Assembly (NCBI RefSeq): GCF_008831285.2 | Contig: NC_045146.1 | Span: 3,436,001 to 3,500,000 of the forward strand | Direction: 5' to 3' | Length of the DNA stretch: 64,000 nucleotides | DNA from: Nymphaea colorata | Lineage: Eukaryota > Streptophyta > Magnoliopsida > Nymphaeales > Nymphaeaceae | Part shown: positions 21,273 to 33,500 of the stretch, piece by piece | Layout: each line of letters starts with the position of its first letter | Numbering within the stretch: the first letter of the stretch is position 1 | Translations under genes and position numbers: made by a program | Notes under the pieces: generated by a model | The model's input: the letters and a program-made list of their open reading frames with translations, nothing else | Told to the model about the DNA's origin: nothing | Databases searched by the model: none

Positions 21273-22028
21273 TTAAGATGAAAAGGATTGATCTCCTATG
21301 CCCCTTTGGTTATTATTGAAAACTTGTCTTCTAGCATAAAAGGCAATATGATATTGAACTTCATGGTTGTTGTGATTCAATGTTGTTGAGGTTTGATGAC
21401 TTTGTAACAATTGAATGATTCCCTTGTACAATGGAATGTGAGGGTTTAATATGGATATTACAAAGGATTGATACCTTATTCCCAAGCAATTCAACAAGAG
21501 AAAGACCTTTGTGTGGTCATTTACCAGCTTCCCAATTGCAACCAGTCTGTCACACGTAATTTTTACAACTCTAATATATTCTCCCGTACTCAAGATTCTC
21601 TTCTTATGAATATACAATTTTTTCAGTAAACAGCATCCACGCTCTTGTGAATCTATGGCATAAAACTCTTGGAGGGTTTTCCATGCTTGTTCAGCCTATC
21701 CAATCCAACCACCAAGCCCAAAACATCCTTTGAGAGCATCTATAATCCAACCACATAGAAGCTTATTCAACCTCCTTCATTTTGTATATTCTTGGTTTAT
21801 CTCTCTTTTATCTCCAACCACAACATTTTGGTCAGGCATCAACACCTCTTTATTAATGAAGACTTGTAGGTTTTGGGTTTTTATTAAACTAAAAATTTGT
21901 GTCTTCCACAACAAAAAAAAATTATTTTTAGTTAGTTTTATTGGTACGATGTTGTTACAATGAGAGTGGATGAGTATGGCAACTTGGGTAACAGAGGATA
22001 TAGGGAGGATGCTATGAAAAGGGCTCAA
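21273..22028 (-). pseudogene. Copia-1 gag remnant
   Basis: Two gag fragments. The N-terminal piece contains IKLTKNNFFLLWKTQIFSLI, which fits the copia gag N-terminal motif around the conserved W. The second (21617-21273) resembles the gag polyprotein core: IRVVKITCDRLVAIGKLVND, then LLLNCLGIRYQSFV and a Gln/Asn-rich tail. The frame is broken between them and the zinc knuckle was not found. No function expected. Confidence 0.6.
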
Positions 22029-22040
22029 TTCTGATGCTAT

Positions 22041-23359
22041 AAAAAGGCTTTGACAAAAAGAAAAACTTACCTTTCTTGAGTAACATCAAAATACAACACA
22101 AGCTCAACTTTATATATCACAGGTTGAGCTCAACAAAAGTTTCTACAATGGTAGAAGAAGTAGTAAGAAATAGTAACAAAGAATATCATGAAATGTTATG
22201 CATATACTTTAGCAGCCTATTACGTCAATGCAAATCACACCGTATTAAATCAGCTTTCTAAATCAAATTTCAATATGAGTTATATGGATCCAAGTTATGA
22301 ATCTTTTTGTCAATATAATGTTTTCCCAAATCTCCCCTCCTCTAAACTCTTTCATCTATTTAGACATCTAGACAAGGACATGTAGCTTGGATGGGCCAAA
22401 CCCTGAAATGAGTATCTTTAATGGCCTCCCTAGCAAGTGGAAATGTCTCATTATAATTTCTTCTTGGCTTTGATAAATTTAATCAGAGATCATAACCAAA
22501 ACTACCATAATCTTAACCTCAAATGCACCCAAGATTTGGCCTTCCAATAGTTCCCTATCTATCTGATCACTTGTTTTCAATTAGCATCTATCTCCAAGCT
22601 TATCATCTTTAGAATCCAATGGCTTTTGGAGTATGATATACCTTTGATAAAACTGAGTAGTAAAGAGTCTCCACTGACAATGCAATATAATCAGTCTGCC
22701 AATATGTCCTTACATTTTCCATACCCATTCTTCTTATTCACTTGGTCTACATAGGTTTTTTGTGCCATCAAGTGCAAGTTTCTATCATTGTCCCCATTTG
22801 TCTAGAAAAATCTCGACACAGAATTTCAACTTTTAGGAGATAGATGTAACAATGGATAACATGTGCATCACATATAGGGATGAATGCCGAGTTATGATTG
22901 AACATATTATGCTTGCATATGTCAACAAATTAGACACCCATTGGACCAACTTCTTTTCGAATTTGAAGAGGAGCTTTTGCATAAGCTTTTTTGAAGGCCT
23001 CCTTCAAATAAAAGGAAGCCAAGGTAAGATATTGGGACCTCCTACATAGGATTTTCATTTGTTATTGCATCCCTTTGTCACATCTAGGTGTGTCGACGTG
23101 CAAGTTGGATTTGAATAGCCAGCTAAATATATGGAGAGACTAATATAAGATTATATGTCAATCAAATAATAATTTATAAACAATGAACTGAAAGCATAAA
23201 ACATTTAGGCAGTAGAGAAATTGACTAAATTCCTTCACAGCATGAGCAAGGCTGAGGCAATCCATGCTCCCAACCCCTCTTATAATTCCACGCTTGACAG
23301 CTTTAACTCTCTCATATTCTCCAACTCTTGCTGGAAAAAAGGATGCTGAAAGGGCTGTT
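22041..23359. other. Non-coding stretch, no gene recognised
   Basis: AT-rich sequence without recognisable protein similarity. The first few hundred bases could be the decayed 5' LTR of Copia-1. The + strand open frames here are short and featureless. Confidence 0.4.
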
Positions 23360-24487
23360 CGACTACCACCTAGTTATTGATAATGGTGCAGCAACCCACT
23401 TGATCAATAATGTCCTGAAAATTTTACCTGATCTTGACTCTAAAACTATTACTAGTGGGGAAATTTTTTGAATAATTGAATTCCAATATTATCTTTTCCC
23501 CTTAAATTTCATGATTCGAATACTTGGACATGGATTTGTTAGGCATCCAAGTACCTAGTCTATACATGCTCAAACAAAAAGGTAGGAGCTTATTGATCAA
23601 TCAGATTAAAAAATGATTGATATGTTTTGCTTCGATGCAGGCATAATGATGCCTTCAATTATGCTTTAGACAAGTTGTTTCTTTGACATGTATTTAAATG
23701 TGAAAATTGTGATGCTTAGAAACATGTTTAAATTATCTATCTAGACCACCTCTTCCTCTATCTAACAGTACATGTTTTAACATGTTTGATGTATTGAACT
23801 TGGATGGATGGGGCCCTACCCCCGTATATAGTACACTAAGTTCTAGTAATTTTTTTAGCTTTCATATATAACACTTCAAAAGGGACTTGGGTTTCTATGT
23901 TGGAAGCAGAACATGAAGCATTTACAAAAGTAAAAGTTTTTCTCTGAAGCCCAATTTATCACCAAAATAAAGTTTGAAGACTAAAAGTGGCATTAAGTTT
24001 GAAAGCAGCTCTTTAAGGCTATTGAAACTGAACATAGCATTGATCACCAATCTATATGTGTTTGCATGCCTTAAGAAAAGTACATCATTAATGAACAAGA
24101 AAGTAGCTAGACATCACCTTGAGATGGCCTATGGTTTACTCTTTCGAGTGAATGTTCCAAAAGCTTTATTGAGTGATGTGACCATATCATGTTGGTTGAT
24201 TGATAGGTTCCCATGCAAAGGACTCAAAGTAACTAACTTAGGGACTGTTTGTTAGCTCCATATCTCATATTCAAACGTGGATCTGTAGGGAGCTCTGAGG
24301 ATGTAACAAAAGCCAGATCTAAGATCCACATATTAGAGATCCATGAAGGAGGTTGGATACATAGACCTCAGATTCTTGTGTGGATCTAAGATCCTTGCAG
24401 GAAGTCATAGAGGGAACAAATTAACCGCAGCTCCGTCTGCCATGGTGGCTGTTGATTGACATCTTCGCCTTGTCTAGCAGCTCCGCA

Positions 24488-24569
24488 TCTCTCTCTCTCT
24501 CTCTCTCAAACAGGCACACACAACTGGCCAACAAGATGGAAGCTTTGGCTAGAAAAAAGGCTTTAAGCT

Positions 24570-24604
<35 letters not shown>

Positions 24605-24620
24605 GCGTGTGTGTGTGTGC
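24488..24620. repeat. Microsatellite cluster (TC)n ... (TA)n(GT)n
   Basis: (TC)10 at 24488-24507, (TA)n at 24573-24601 and (GT)n at 24603-24619. Seen directly. Confidence 0.9.
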
Positions 24621-25670
24621 CCCTTTGCCTCGACATCCTTTGACAACCTCCCTCTTCATCTGCGTGCAACTTCTGCCCTTGAGCATCGGTGTGTTCCCCA
24701 TGCGCTACCTCCCTCAAAAGGATGGAGGAGGAAATAAAGAGAAACTGCCCCTTGAAAATTCTCACCATGCATCTCAAATGGAGAAAAACAGTTAACCTTT
24801 GATGTAAAAACCTTTAAGCTAACCTAATAACCTCACATCCAAGACCAGAGGCAACCAAAAACAAATCCCTGGAAATTATGAAGGGGGAAGGGAATGGTTG
24901 AGTTTTCAAGCATAAGGATTTGGTTGCAGAACACTGATGTTATTGACAAACTGAACCTCACATAGCTAGGCGGCTTATTCCCTGGGTAATTACTCCCATG
25001 CAAGAAATATTACAGTTTTCTATAATGTTAGAAATAGGAGACTAGGCACCTGAAGATGCATCAATATTGTCAGTGACAGCACATTTTATTTTCAAGAACC
25101 ACCTAAGGACTAGTGAAGAGGAGGAGACTATACATGAAAATCACATTAGTATTGCTTCACAATCATAAGCTCCATAGAAGATATCATCTTCATTACTATA
25201 GACCTCAAAAAACTGTATTGAGAATAATGCCACATCCATTAAACTCACAACCTGACCAACCAAAAGTCTGGTTAACTTGATAATGTCACTGATCTATTAA
25301 ACTCACAAACTATACCAACAAGTTAAATGAGGATAGCATATAAGGAGATCTAATCATGGGACTTGTCTATCTAGCAGTCTTGATGGTTTTGTCACCTATG
25401 CATGTCTCCATCGACTAAACCAGGGACAAACCATATAACTTGAAAGGGTATCTCTCCAAATGATATCACTTCCTAGAGGTCTCTCTCTTCTTGTCATGAT
25501 CCTACCATGTACAAGGAAGACAATGGATCACACCAAGTTTACAGTCATGCCATGAATGAAAAACTCAATGCCTGCATAAAATTAACACCTGAGGGATGTT
25601 CAAACTTTTGGAAGGGAAAAACCATGTGTATAGGTGGATTATAAGACCAAGTAAAAACCAAAGGGGTCGT

Positions 25671-25920
25671 TTGATAGCCTTGGGTTAAAAAAACTATTGT
25701 GTTTTAAGACCATTGGGAAATTCAAATCCATTACTTTAAGGTCAGGCCTCCTCCTGTCCAGTATCAAATCTGAAGTTTTGGCGATAAAGCGAGGATCTCA
25801 AATCCTCGTTTTCACATAGTGATAAAATCTGGTGTTTGTTTACACTGCAGATCCCATGCACATAAAAAGGTTCCTAGATCAAAATTGGATCTAACATGGA
25901 AGGCTATCAATACACCCTAA
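25671..25920. mobile_element. MITE-like element, 250 bp
   Basis: The left end AAGGGGTCGTTTGATAGCCT matches the reverse complement of the right end (TTAGGGTGTATTGATAGCCT). Interior motifs GATCTCAAATCC and TGTTTGTTTACAC recur near 24241-24420 (single end, GGGACTGTTTGTTAGC) and 28850-28950. No target duplication could be settled. Confidence 0.55.
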
Positions 25921-26964
25921 AAGATCTATTGAGATGAACAATGCTTGTCTGTTAGTAGAGGTTTACACTCAAAGACAAGAAATTGATTATGCAAAAAACT
26001 TTTGCATCCTTCACCATAATGAACATCCTGAGGGACATTATTTCTCTCATATGCAACTACAGCTGAAATCAATGTCCAACTCGACATTAAAACGCTTTCT
26101 TGTTGGCATGTGACTTAGGCAAAGAAGTAGATATGAACTTGCTCATCCTTGAGAAAGAGATTCACAGAACATTTGTAAGCTCAAAAAACCATGGTACGTC
26201 AGCCCTAGTCAAGCCATGGAAAAGAAAGGCTTTCACATATACATCTAGAAAAAGTATAATCATCCTGATATATATGTACAACGTTATAGCCACTAGCAAT
26301 GATGACCAATAAATGGACAAGGGAATACCTACATAAGTTGTTCGACATTAAGGCTCAAAATATATACTTCCTCAACATTGAAATCACTTGCTTTGAGGAA
26401 AGGAATTTGCATCTTTATTTCTGCCGTCAATACAAGAGAGAAATGCAGGTTAAGTTGCAGACGGGAAGTGAGTTCAACTCAATAAGTATAGATCAAAAGT
26501 TGACCAAGAAACTGAACTACCCAACAGGTCATAATCTCATTTCATGGAAGAAACTATCACCATGCGTTCTACTGTTCATGTGAAAAATGTAAATACTGAT
26601 CCACGAAAGCATTTTGAGAGTTCACCTGAGTCCAATTTATACCACAGGGCTTTGAATGAAGATAGACTTTCACATAGGAATGAATTGTAAGTTGGGCATA
26701 TAAATTGGATCAGACTATTGCTTCATCGATTGAGAGTATTCAACGAGGAGAAAGTTGTGCTGATGGCTGATGCACTAACTGAAGGGCTTCCTCATCATAA
26801 CATTGCATTGTGCTTGAGAAGTTGAGACGCTATGACCCACAGATCCACTAGAGAGAGTGTGAGGAGAATTGCATATATTCTTGGCACCAAAATTCATTTC
26901 ATGGGAGGCAATATATCTTCTTCACCCATAATTGCGACTCCATATTACACAAAGTATCAAGGCG

Positions 26965-27130
26965 ACGGGCTGAGGCAGGTGTGAGCAATTGTCCACAAAC
27001 ACAAAGTACTTATTTTCATATTGATACATCAAAGCAATTTTTCTCATTTACATATTGATGCTCCTTTAAAATTTAAAAATTTGTTACTAGTACCCTCTTA
27101 ACCAGAAATTTCTGGCTCCGCCTCTGGACA
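26965..27130 (-). repeat. Dispersed repeat, GGCGGAGCCA family, copy 1
   Basis: On the - strand it opens GGCGGAGCCAGAAATTTCTGG and ends in TGGACAATTGCTCACACCTG. The copy at 48525-48690 matches along the whole length (GGTGGAGCTAGAAA ... GGGCAATTGCACACG). Shorter relatives sit at 32.8-36.6 kb. It encodes nothing and is probably a small non-autonomous transposon or a transposon end. Confidence 0.65.
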
Positions 27131-28050
27131 TGCCTTTGGCACAATATTACTGTACTTTTTCTATTCTGCAATTTAACATGCAAGTGATTATGACCACTTC
27201 AATTTACATTAAGTTCTAATTTACTAACTATTTCATGGTTACAGACAAATACGAACAAATTACATATTCTTCCTTTGAACAACATATGTGCGTCAGAATC
27301 TTTTCCTTAAGATCACTCCAAGGTTGATCTATAAATTAAATAACCCGTCCTTCGAACAATCAAGAACAGTCGACGGCCCATATTATTGCGAAATCTTGAT
27401 TAAATAAAACCGAGGTATTAATTGGTCGTATTTAAATCAAAGAAAGTCTGTGTAAGCCATGAGAATTAGTGAATGCATCTAAAATTGTGCAAATAAAGTG
27501 AAAAACCACAAGCAAGAGATCCTTACAGGACGTATCTAATGAAAGCAGTCTGTACCAATAAGCGACAAGAAGTCATCTATACATGCTAAACTCAAGTAAA
27601 ATTTTGGTCAAATACTTCAGACTCAGAAAACATAAGAAAATCTAATGCCTGCAGTATAATAATCACAGAAACTTGAAGAGAATTAAAAGCAATCCTGGTA
27701 AATGTTTTAAACACTTTCGTATCTAGAGAAATCTCCAATTCAGCTTTTTAAGAAAGAAAAAGATGCTTCTGCCTTTCTTCTCCATCTTTTCATTCTCTTT
27801 GTCAAAGTTATGTAAGGTAAAGATGATGTGGTTATTTTACATATACAGACTGTGCCATGAAGTCTCGGTCGTCCAGAATTAATAGGAGAATGGAATCTAT
27901 TCTAACTTGACAAAAGTTTTCATTATTGGCCCAGAATGGCTCCACCTTCCTGACAAAAGGTTGTAATGCTTGTGGCCAGATTGGAGATGCATGTGCTTTT
28001 AGTCAGCAATATCAATATTGTGGGCATCTGGCCACAGAGGCCTACTTATT
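27131..28050. other. Non-coding stretch, no gene recognised
   Basis: AT-rich intergenic DNA; no frame, repeat or RNA gene recognised. Confidence 0.5.
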
Positions 28051-28195
28051 AGGAATGTACAATGAGTGACCTGAGCTGGAGCTCAGCTCGAGCCACATAT
28101 TGCTCGGCTCGAGTTGAACTCAGTAAACCAAACTCGGACTCAAGTTCAACTAGTTTAAACTCATGTCACTTGATTCACATTTTTTTTTTCTTTAA
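28051..28195 (+). repeat. GAGCTCGA-rich dispersed repeat, copy 1
   Basis: Begins TTAGGAATGTACAATGAG and continues with alternating GAGCTC/CTCGAG/CTCGGCTCGAG motifs. The mirrored end TGTACAATCCTA closes related copies at about 33497 and 47964. The family is self-complementary and non-coding. Confidence 0.6.
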
Positions 28196-28439
28196 ATGAA
28201 AATGGAAACCACAAATGGATGTTAAAATGCCCCTGAAGATTAACAAGCGAGGAAGACATAAGCGAAGTTGAGTTTAAACGAATGGAGCTCCTGTAAAAAC
28301 TTTATATTGACATGATGAAGGAAAATGAAAAAGAAAAAATGAAGAATGTTTAATTCAGAAGCAGAATAGGCACGGCTATTTATTTTCTAAATGCTTGAGC
28401 TGGTGCAACTGAAAATATTTTAGAGATTTGTCTTTTTTC

Positions 28440-28720
28440 TGTATCACAACAGAAATCCATAAAGTCATATCCTAATCTGAATCCGAAATCTGATTTCACA
28501 GTACGAATCAGATCCGCATCTGATTTTTACGTTCACATCGGAATCTGAATTTTGAACCAAATCTATCCAATTTTGAATATACAAGTGCGTTGGATATAAG
28601 ATACATGTTTAAAACTAAATATTATCTAAATCCGAATCCAGTCGGATAGTGATGTATATCTAAATTCAAATCGATTGGATGAAATATGAATCCGATCTGA
28701 TTTCTTAAAAAGCTGTGTTT
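28440..28720. repeat. AATCCGAATCTGATTT-type dispersed repeat, copy 1
   Basis: Dense variants of AATCCGAATC/GATTCGGATT with TTGAAC and ATATCCAA spacers. The same composition recurs at 29500-29850, 30250-30560, 34737-35171 and 35600-35890. No coding potential. Confidence 0.6.
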
Positions 28721-29499
28721 GCGAGATTCTCAATCTAAACCAAATTGAGTATCTCAGTAGCATGGACCTTAAATATATGCTACATAATTAAAAACTATGG
28801 ATTTAAAATCAGATTGGAGGGAGGGGGAGGGTAAGGGGTGGGTGGGGGTGGTGTCGACCTTAAATCCATGGATCTAAGGTCCTAAGGATCTCAGATTTCA
28901 TATCACCACCGACCTCAGATTTGTGGTGAAACAAACACAACCCACTTCTTGCACCATGCGCGGCTTCAATTGACCGAATTGTTGCAGAACTCTAAGAGCT
29001 ACTCTCCATTGCCCATAAAATTTCGCCGGCCATCTATCATTTTGGCCTTGTAGCTGTCACCCTATGCATCTTTCTAACTGTGGAAGCTTTACATGGAATG
29101 GAGTTCGACTTGGAACTGCGCAATCCAGGTGTTTTAAAGCTAGAAAAACAATGGCAGTCGAGTCACCATGGCAACAGAAAGCATAAAAGATAGACTGGGA
29201 GTATGTTAGTGCCAATTCCACTAATTACCAAAGAGGCAGCGAAGCGCTGGCGAAGAAAGGGAAGAACATGGTCCTTATCAATTTATTGGATAGAGCAAAA
29301 GGGGGATGATAAGATACCTTTCTTCAGGTTGAGGCTATCCTTCTGCAGAAAACGAAAGAGAAAAATATCTTGAGGTAAAGTAAGCCTCGCTTTCTTCCAC
29401 TGGAAGGGCGGAGAATCAAAGGCGTTCCTTTTCTTTTTCCGTTTCTACTGCCGGATAAGTTGGGATGTCCTCCCACCCAACCATTCCTAGAAAATTAGA
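28721..29499. other. Non-coding stretch with MITE-family motifs
   Basis: Contains a G-rich run (28818-28850) and GATCTAAGG/GATCTCAGATT motifs related to the 25.7-kb MITE. No gene recognised. Confidence 0.4.
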
Positions 29500-29850
29500 T
29501 ATGAAAAAAAAAATCTATTAAGAAAACCATTTCATCATACTGGATTTAGATTCAGATATACATAAATATTTGATCAGATGCACATTCGGATTTGGATTTA
29601 GTTTTAAATGAATGTTTTATATTCAATGCCCTTACATTTTCAAAATCTGTTGGGTTTGTATGTCAATGCAAAAATTGGATTCAGGTTACAGATTACGAAA
29701 TCAGATTTCAAATTCAGATTTGGATATGACTTTCTCCATTTGTATTTGAACCCAAATTCGAATCTGAATATTTCAATATACGAAAAAGTTAATACAGTTG
29801 AGAGTATATTGTAATCACATCCGATCTATTGACATCTCCATTAATAAGGT
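29500..29850. repeat. AATCCGAATCTGATTT-type repeat, copy 2 (left-truncated)
   Basis: The right end reads CCGATCTATTGACATCTCC, matching the right end of the complete copy at 34737-35171 (CCAATCCATTGACATC). The matching left terminus is missing. Confidence 0.6.
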
Positions 29851-29900
29851 AATAGCGACAAGAGAAAGATCAGAATCGTTACTGGTAGTAACTCACAGGT

Positions 29901-29956
29901 CCACATATATATATATATATACATATATAGATATATATATATATATATATATATAT
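29901..29956. repeat. (TA)n microsatellite, interrupted
   Basis: Two TA runs separated by short CATA/GATA interruptions. Confidence 0.9.
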
Positions 29957-30249
29957 AAGTACGAATTGCAATTAGGATAAGATGATATCAAAATTTCATA
30001 GGAGACTGAGGTGCTATTGTTTAGCATTTATTTGAATGGAGGAAAAAATGAAACTCGCATGCATGTCCTCCTTTGACCTTTTTCATGCAGAACTACCAAA
30101 GTTCAGCTAACCAGCTGGAACATTTCCTCTTCTTTCTTTTAAGGCTTGATAGAATATAAATCCTCATCACATAATAATTAATAAGGGCGTGTCATGGTTA
30201 TTGAACTCTTTAATTACTTCCTTTAACTTGAAGTTATTAGGCTGACGCC

Positions 30250-30560
30250 GGACTAATATTTATATATTTGGGTTCAATTTGGTATTTGAATTTAGATGAA
30301 AATAAAAATTTGTCTTATCTGAATCCGAAATCTGAATTCATAATCTGAATTTGATCTGAATCTGATTTTAGATTATCATATTATAGGGCATTGAGTGTAA
30401 GATATTTATTTAAAACTATGTCTGATCTAAACCTGAATCCAGCCAATATTTACTTAAATTTGAATCTAAATCTGATCAGATGTCATTTCTTATATTCAAA
30501 TTCATTCATAATTCTTAAGCGGATGTCAAAATTTGTTTCATTTTTTTCCAGACATCATAT
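30250..30560. repeat. AATCCGAATCTGATTT-type repeat, copy 3
   Basis: Same motif composition as copies 1 and 2; the ends are not clear. Confidence 0.5.
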
Positions 30561-30690
30561 CTAAATCGCATTTATTATCATTAGCTTTTTTAGGTTGGTG
30601 AAGTGCATAACACAGGACCACCAGATCACGACCTATACGTTATACCACTATGGCGCTTCCACTAGTAAGTGGTTATTTGCAAGCGAACGC

Positions 30691-30962
30691 TAAGGAGCTG
30701 CTTGGATGACCCTTTCCTCTAATTCCAGTTTTCTAAAAACTAAGTTTTTATGAAAACCAAGCTTTTTAATGAGTTTTGGATTTTTTTTTTTTTTTTGGTG
30801 ATACGTCCAAAACCTGGTTTTTGAATAACCTAAAAGGAAACCAAGTTTTTCACTCCCTTTTACAATACCAAGTTTCATCAAAACTGGGTTTTGGCGCCCA
30901 AACACTCCAAAGACCTGGTTTTTGGAACCAAGCTTTGAAATGTCACACAAACACCCCCTAAA
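30691..30962. mobile_element. MITE-like element with AACCAAGTTTT/AAACCTGGTTTT repeats
   Basis: The left end GGAGCTGCTTGGATGACC faces a right end whose reverse complement reads AGGGGGTGTTTGTGTGAC. The interior has short inverted motifs (AAACCAAG, CTTGGTTT, AAACCTGG), giving strong self-complementarity. Boundaries are approximate. Confidence 0.5.
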
Positions 30963-31149
30963 GGTTTTTCGATTTTCCGGCAATGCAGCACATAAAGGTT
31001 TTCTGATTTTTCTAGCCTCATATACATTCAGCTAATAATTTCATGATAATATATGCAGTAGTGCATGTAAAGTACTTACACTGTAGCAATGTATGTTTTA
31101 TTAGATATTGTAGGGATATGCTTTCTCATTGCATTTGGGCTAAACAATG

Positions 31150-31436
31150 GTTTAATGTGCATGTGTAACAACCCGACCAACACTTGAGCTCAAACCCCTG
31201 GTCCGGCTCGCAACCCACCCCTCGCAGTTTCAACTCCGGCTACAAAAAGGCTAAGAACCAAAAGAACTAACTATTTAACAACCCTCTTTATTAGCCATTG
31301 AAGATCACTCACAATCTTTAATACATGACTAAATTTTTGAGGTATTACAATCTATTCTCCTTAAGGCACATGTGTGAGCACGTGTGGGATCCCAGGGGAA
31401 GTGTTAAATCATGCTTTGATACCATTATAACGATAA
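31150..31436. repeat. LTR-terminus-like relic
   Basis: Starts TGTAACAACCCGACC and ends GCTTTGATACCATTATAACG. The last part, reverse-complemented, contains TGGTATCAAAGC, close to the initiator-Met primer-binding site next to many plant 5' LTRs. GAGGTATTACAATCTA near 31340 is also typical of such ends. Probably a fragment of a - strand LTR element; no coding region accompanies it. Confidence 0.4.
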
Positions 31437-32820
31437 AAAATAAAGATATTAAAAAAAAAACATAAAAACTATTTACACATTTAAGGGACATGGACGGAAA
31501 ACTATCTGCCAATGAAAAGATATTCCCTTGTGACTTCCCTTCTTTTCATGTTCTCGAGATAATACACAATAGCTGGTTAAGATGCTCGGTCTTAAGTTTG
31601 ATTGTCGTGGGTGCTACTCATTTAGACTGCAATCAATGGATGCGCTGCACTGCGGTTACGATCTCTCCTTGAATTGCCAATACGACAATAAAGTCAGTTT
31701 CCTATTATGACCATCATAGTTAAGTATGGGTATTATATTTCATCTTCATCGTCACTGCCACCAAGTCCTTGCACTCCAATTTCGGCTAAATAATTGGTCC
31801 AACAAGAGTTTAATACCTCATAAAGTAATTTGATGAGGGTCTGCTTTGCCCTAGCTTGTCAATAAAGAAGTCATGCTTTAATTTCCTACCGCACAGGTTC
31901 TCCCTTTGCAGCCCATGCTTTTAAAAACCAATAGAATGCTTTGGAAAGCTTGGATATTTGCCACTTAACTCCATGCCACCAATCATATAAGGAGTGACAT
32001 AGAAGGATAAAGGCGCACTTAATTGCAGTAGGTGCAACACAATTTGGACCGCAATTAATGGGATGAGAGAGAAATAATAAATACCTTTTAACCTAATACC
32101 AACATCTCTCAATGCTATGGAAAAAGAAAGAAAAGAAAAAGAAGGGAGAGAAGAGAGGGGGACAAACATCCAGTTCCTTCAATCATAATAAATACCCGGC
32201 AACCCAATACCAACATCTCTCAGCGGTATCAAGATGAGGGATGTACCTATCACATGCCGCCCGGCCCAACTGACTGCAGTTGTGATAGAGTTTGTTAGGG
32301 GCCGAGGGGTGGGGCTGCCTAGGCCATGGCCCTATCTCAACCAATTGAGAAAAAAAATTACATTAAAAAATTAAAAATATTTTGTTGTGTTTGTATATTT
32401 TTTGGATTTGGGTTCAGTTTCACCCTACTCGAATTCAACCCTTCGTTGCAGTTCGTTGGGCCGTTTGACCCGCCCTCCTGCTCCTACTTATTTCTCCTAA
32501 AAAACCACATGTTGAGGGCCTTAGGAGACACAGGAGACATATATTTAAGGTCCTTTCTCATAAGTCAATTTCAAATAATTGTTACTCCGTTTTAAGAAAT
32601 TTTTTTTCATCAAGAAAATCAATCATAGACTGCCCAAATACGGCTTTCTGAAGACCTTGTAGGTTGACACCCGAAATGTACAACTTGGGACTGAACAGGG
32701 GAAGTGGAAGCCTTAGATTCTGCGTAGATAACTTATGTCGACTCCCCAATTGTCCGGCCCTTATGGATTTCTTGGTGAGACAAATGAAATCAGAGACTTG
32801 CATATTGGTTGTGGTTGTCA
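31437..32820. other. Non-coding stretch, no gene recognised
   Basis: Two related short segments near 32040-32115 and 32180-32230 share TAATAAATACC...AACCTAATACCAACATCTCTCA, an imperfect local duplication. Otherwise nothing recognised. Confidence 0.45.
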
Positions 32821-32830
32821 AGGGAGGAGG

Positions 32831-33110
32831 AATGAAAAATTCATTAGAAAGAAAGAACTGTAATTTCAAAATTTTTGACGTCACCAAAATATAATTTTTT
32901 TTCAGAACCAGGGAAGGAGCAATGAAAAATTCATTAGAAAGGCCGAACTGTAATTTCAAAATTTTTGACGTTACCAAAATATAATTTTTTCAAAAATTTT
33001 TATATAGAGTAAATGATTTTTTTTATAAATTACATGCAGATTTTTTTTTTTTTTTTTTTGAAATAGGTCTATGGCCCCCTGCCCCTATCTTTCTGTAGCA
33101 GCCTCCCGCC
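32831..33110. repeat. GGCGGAGCC-family copy with internal 90-bp duplication
   Basis: A 70-base block starting AATGAAAAATTCATTAGAAA occurs at 32831 and again 90 bases later at 32921, nearly identical. It is followed by a T-rich arm and GGCCCCCTGCCCC, the usual far end of this repeat family. Confidence 0.7.
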
Positions 33111-33144
33111 CTCGGTTGCCATGTTCGTCATAGACTATAGCAGC

Positions 33145-33340
33145 AGATGTAAGGGCAGAGCCAAAAATTTTTCATGAGGAAGAGCCGAATTAAAATTTCT
33201 TGATTAGGGCCGAAGTATCATTTTTATATAAAGCAAGTGAAATTTTTTAAAATTTATATGTAAATTTTTATTTTTAATTTTTTTTGTGATGGAGCCAGGG
33301 CCCATGTAGACCCTACCTTAGCTCCACCTCCATCAAAAGA
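33145..33340 (+). repeat. GGCGGAGCC-family repeat, copy
   Basis: Opens GGGCAGAGCCAAAAATTTTTCATGAGGA and ends GGAGCCAGGGCCC...CTTAGCTCCACC. A copy in opposite orientation lies at 35945-36130. Confidence 0.65.
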
Positions 33341-33379
33341 ACAAACAAATTAAACGACTTAAACATGACTCAATCGATC

Positions 33380-33500
33380 ATGTAAAAGTCGGGTTAACAT
33401 TCTAATGCTTGATTCGAGCTCGAGCTGTGGGAAATAATAGCCTAACCCTGTTTGAGCTCATGTTTGACTCGGCTTGTTGTGTACAATCCTAGTATCAAAA
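33380..33500 (-). repeat. GAGCTCGA-rich dispersed repeat, copy 2
   Basis: Contains TTCGAGCTCGAGCTGTGGG and closes GTGTACAATCCTAG, the mirror of the copy-1 start. Confidence 0.6.

Larger units (their letters stand above)
19660..22040 (-). mobile_element. Copia-1, degenerate Ty1/copia retrotransposon (gag-PR-INT only)
   Basis: In - strand order: a possible PBS near 22020-22035, where the reverse complement reads GCATCAGAATTGAGCCC (like the initiator-Met PBS TGGTATCAGAATTG). Then gag pieces (22028-21273), protease (21052-20663) and integrase (about 20640-19740). Reverse transcriptase and RNase H are absent. LTR limits were not found; sequence right of 22040 may hold the remains of the 5' LTR. 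Confidence 0.65.
23360..26880 (+). mobile_element. Copia-2, scattered copia coding fragments
   Basis: In + order: a protease-like LVIDNGAATHLINN (about 23371-23440); an integrase fragment, ARHHLEMAYGLLFRVNVPKA followed by WLIDRFPC (24100-24230); a reverse-transcriptase fragment, TSRKSIIILIYMYNVIATSNDD then YLHKLFDIKAQNIYFLNIEIT (26240-26390), where YVDD has become YMYN; and an RNase H end, MADALTEGLPHH (about 26762-26800). A MITE-like element, a solo MITE end and microsatellites lie within. Limits and LTRs are not visible. Confidence 0.5.
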
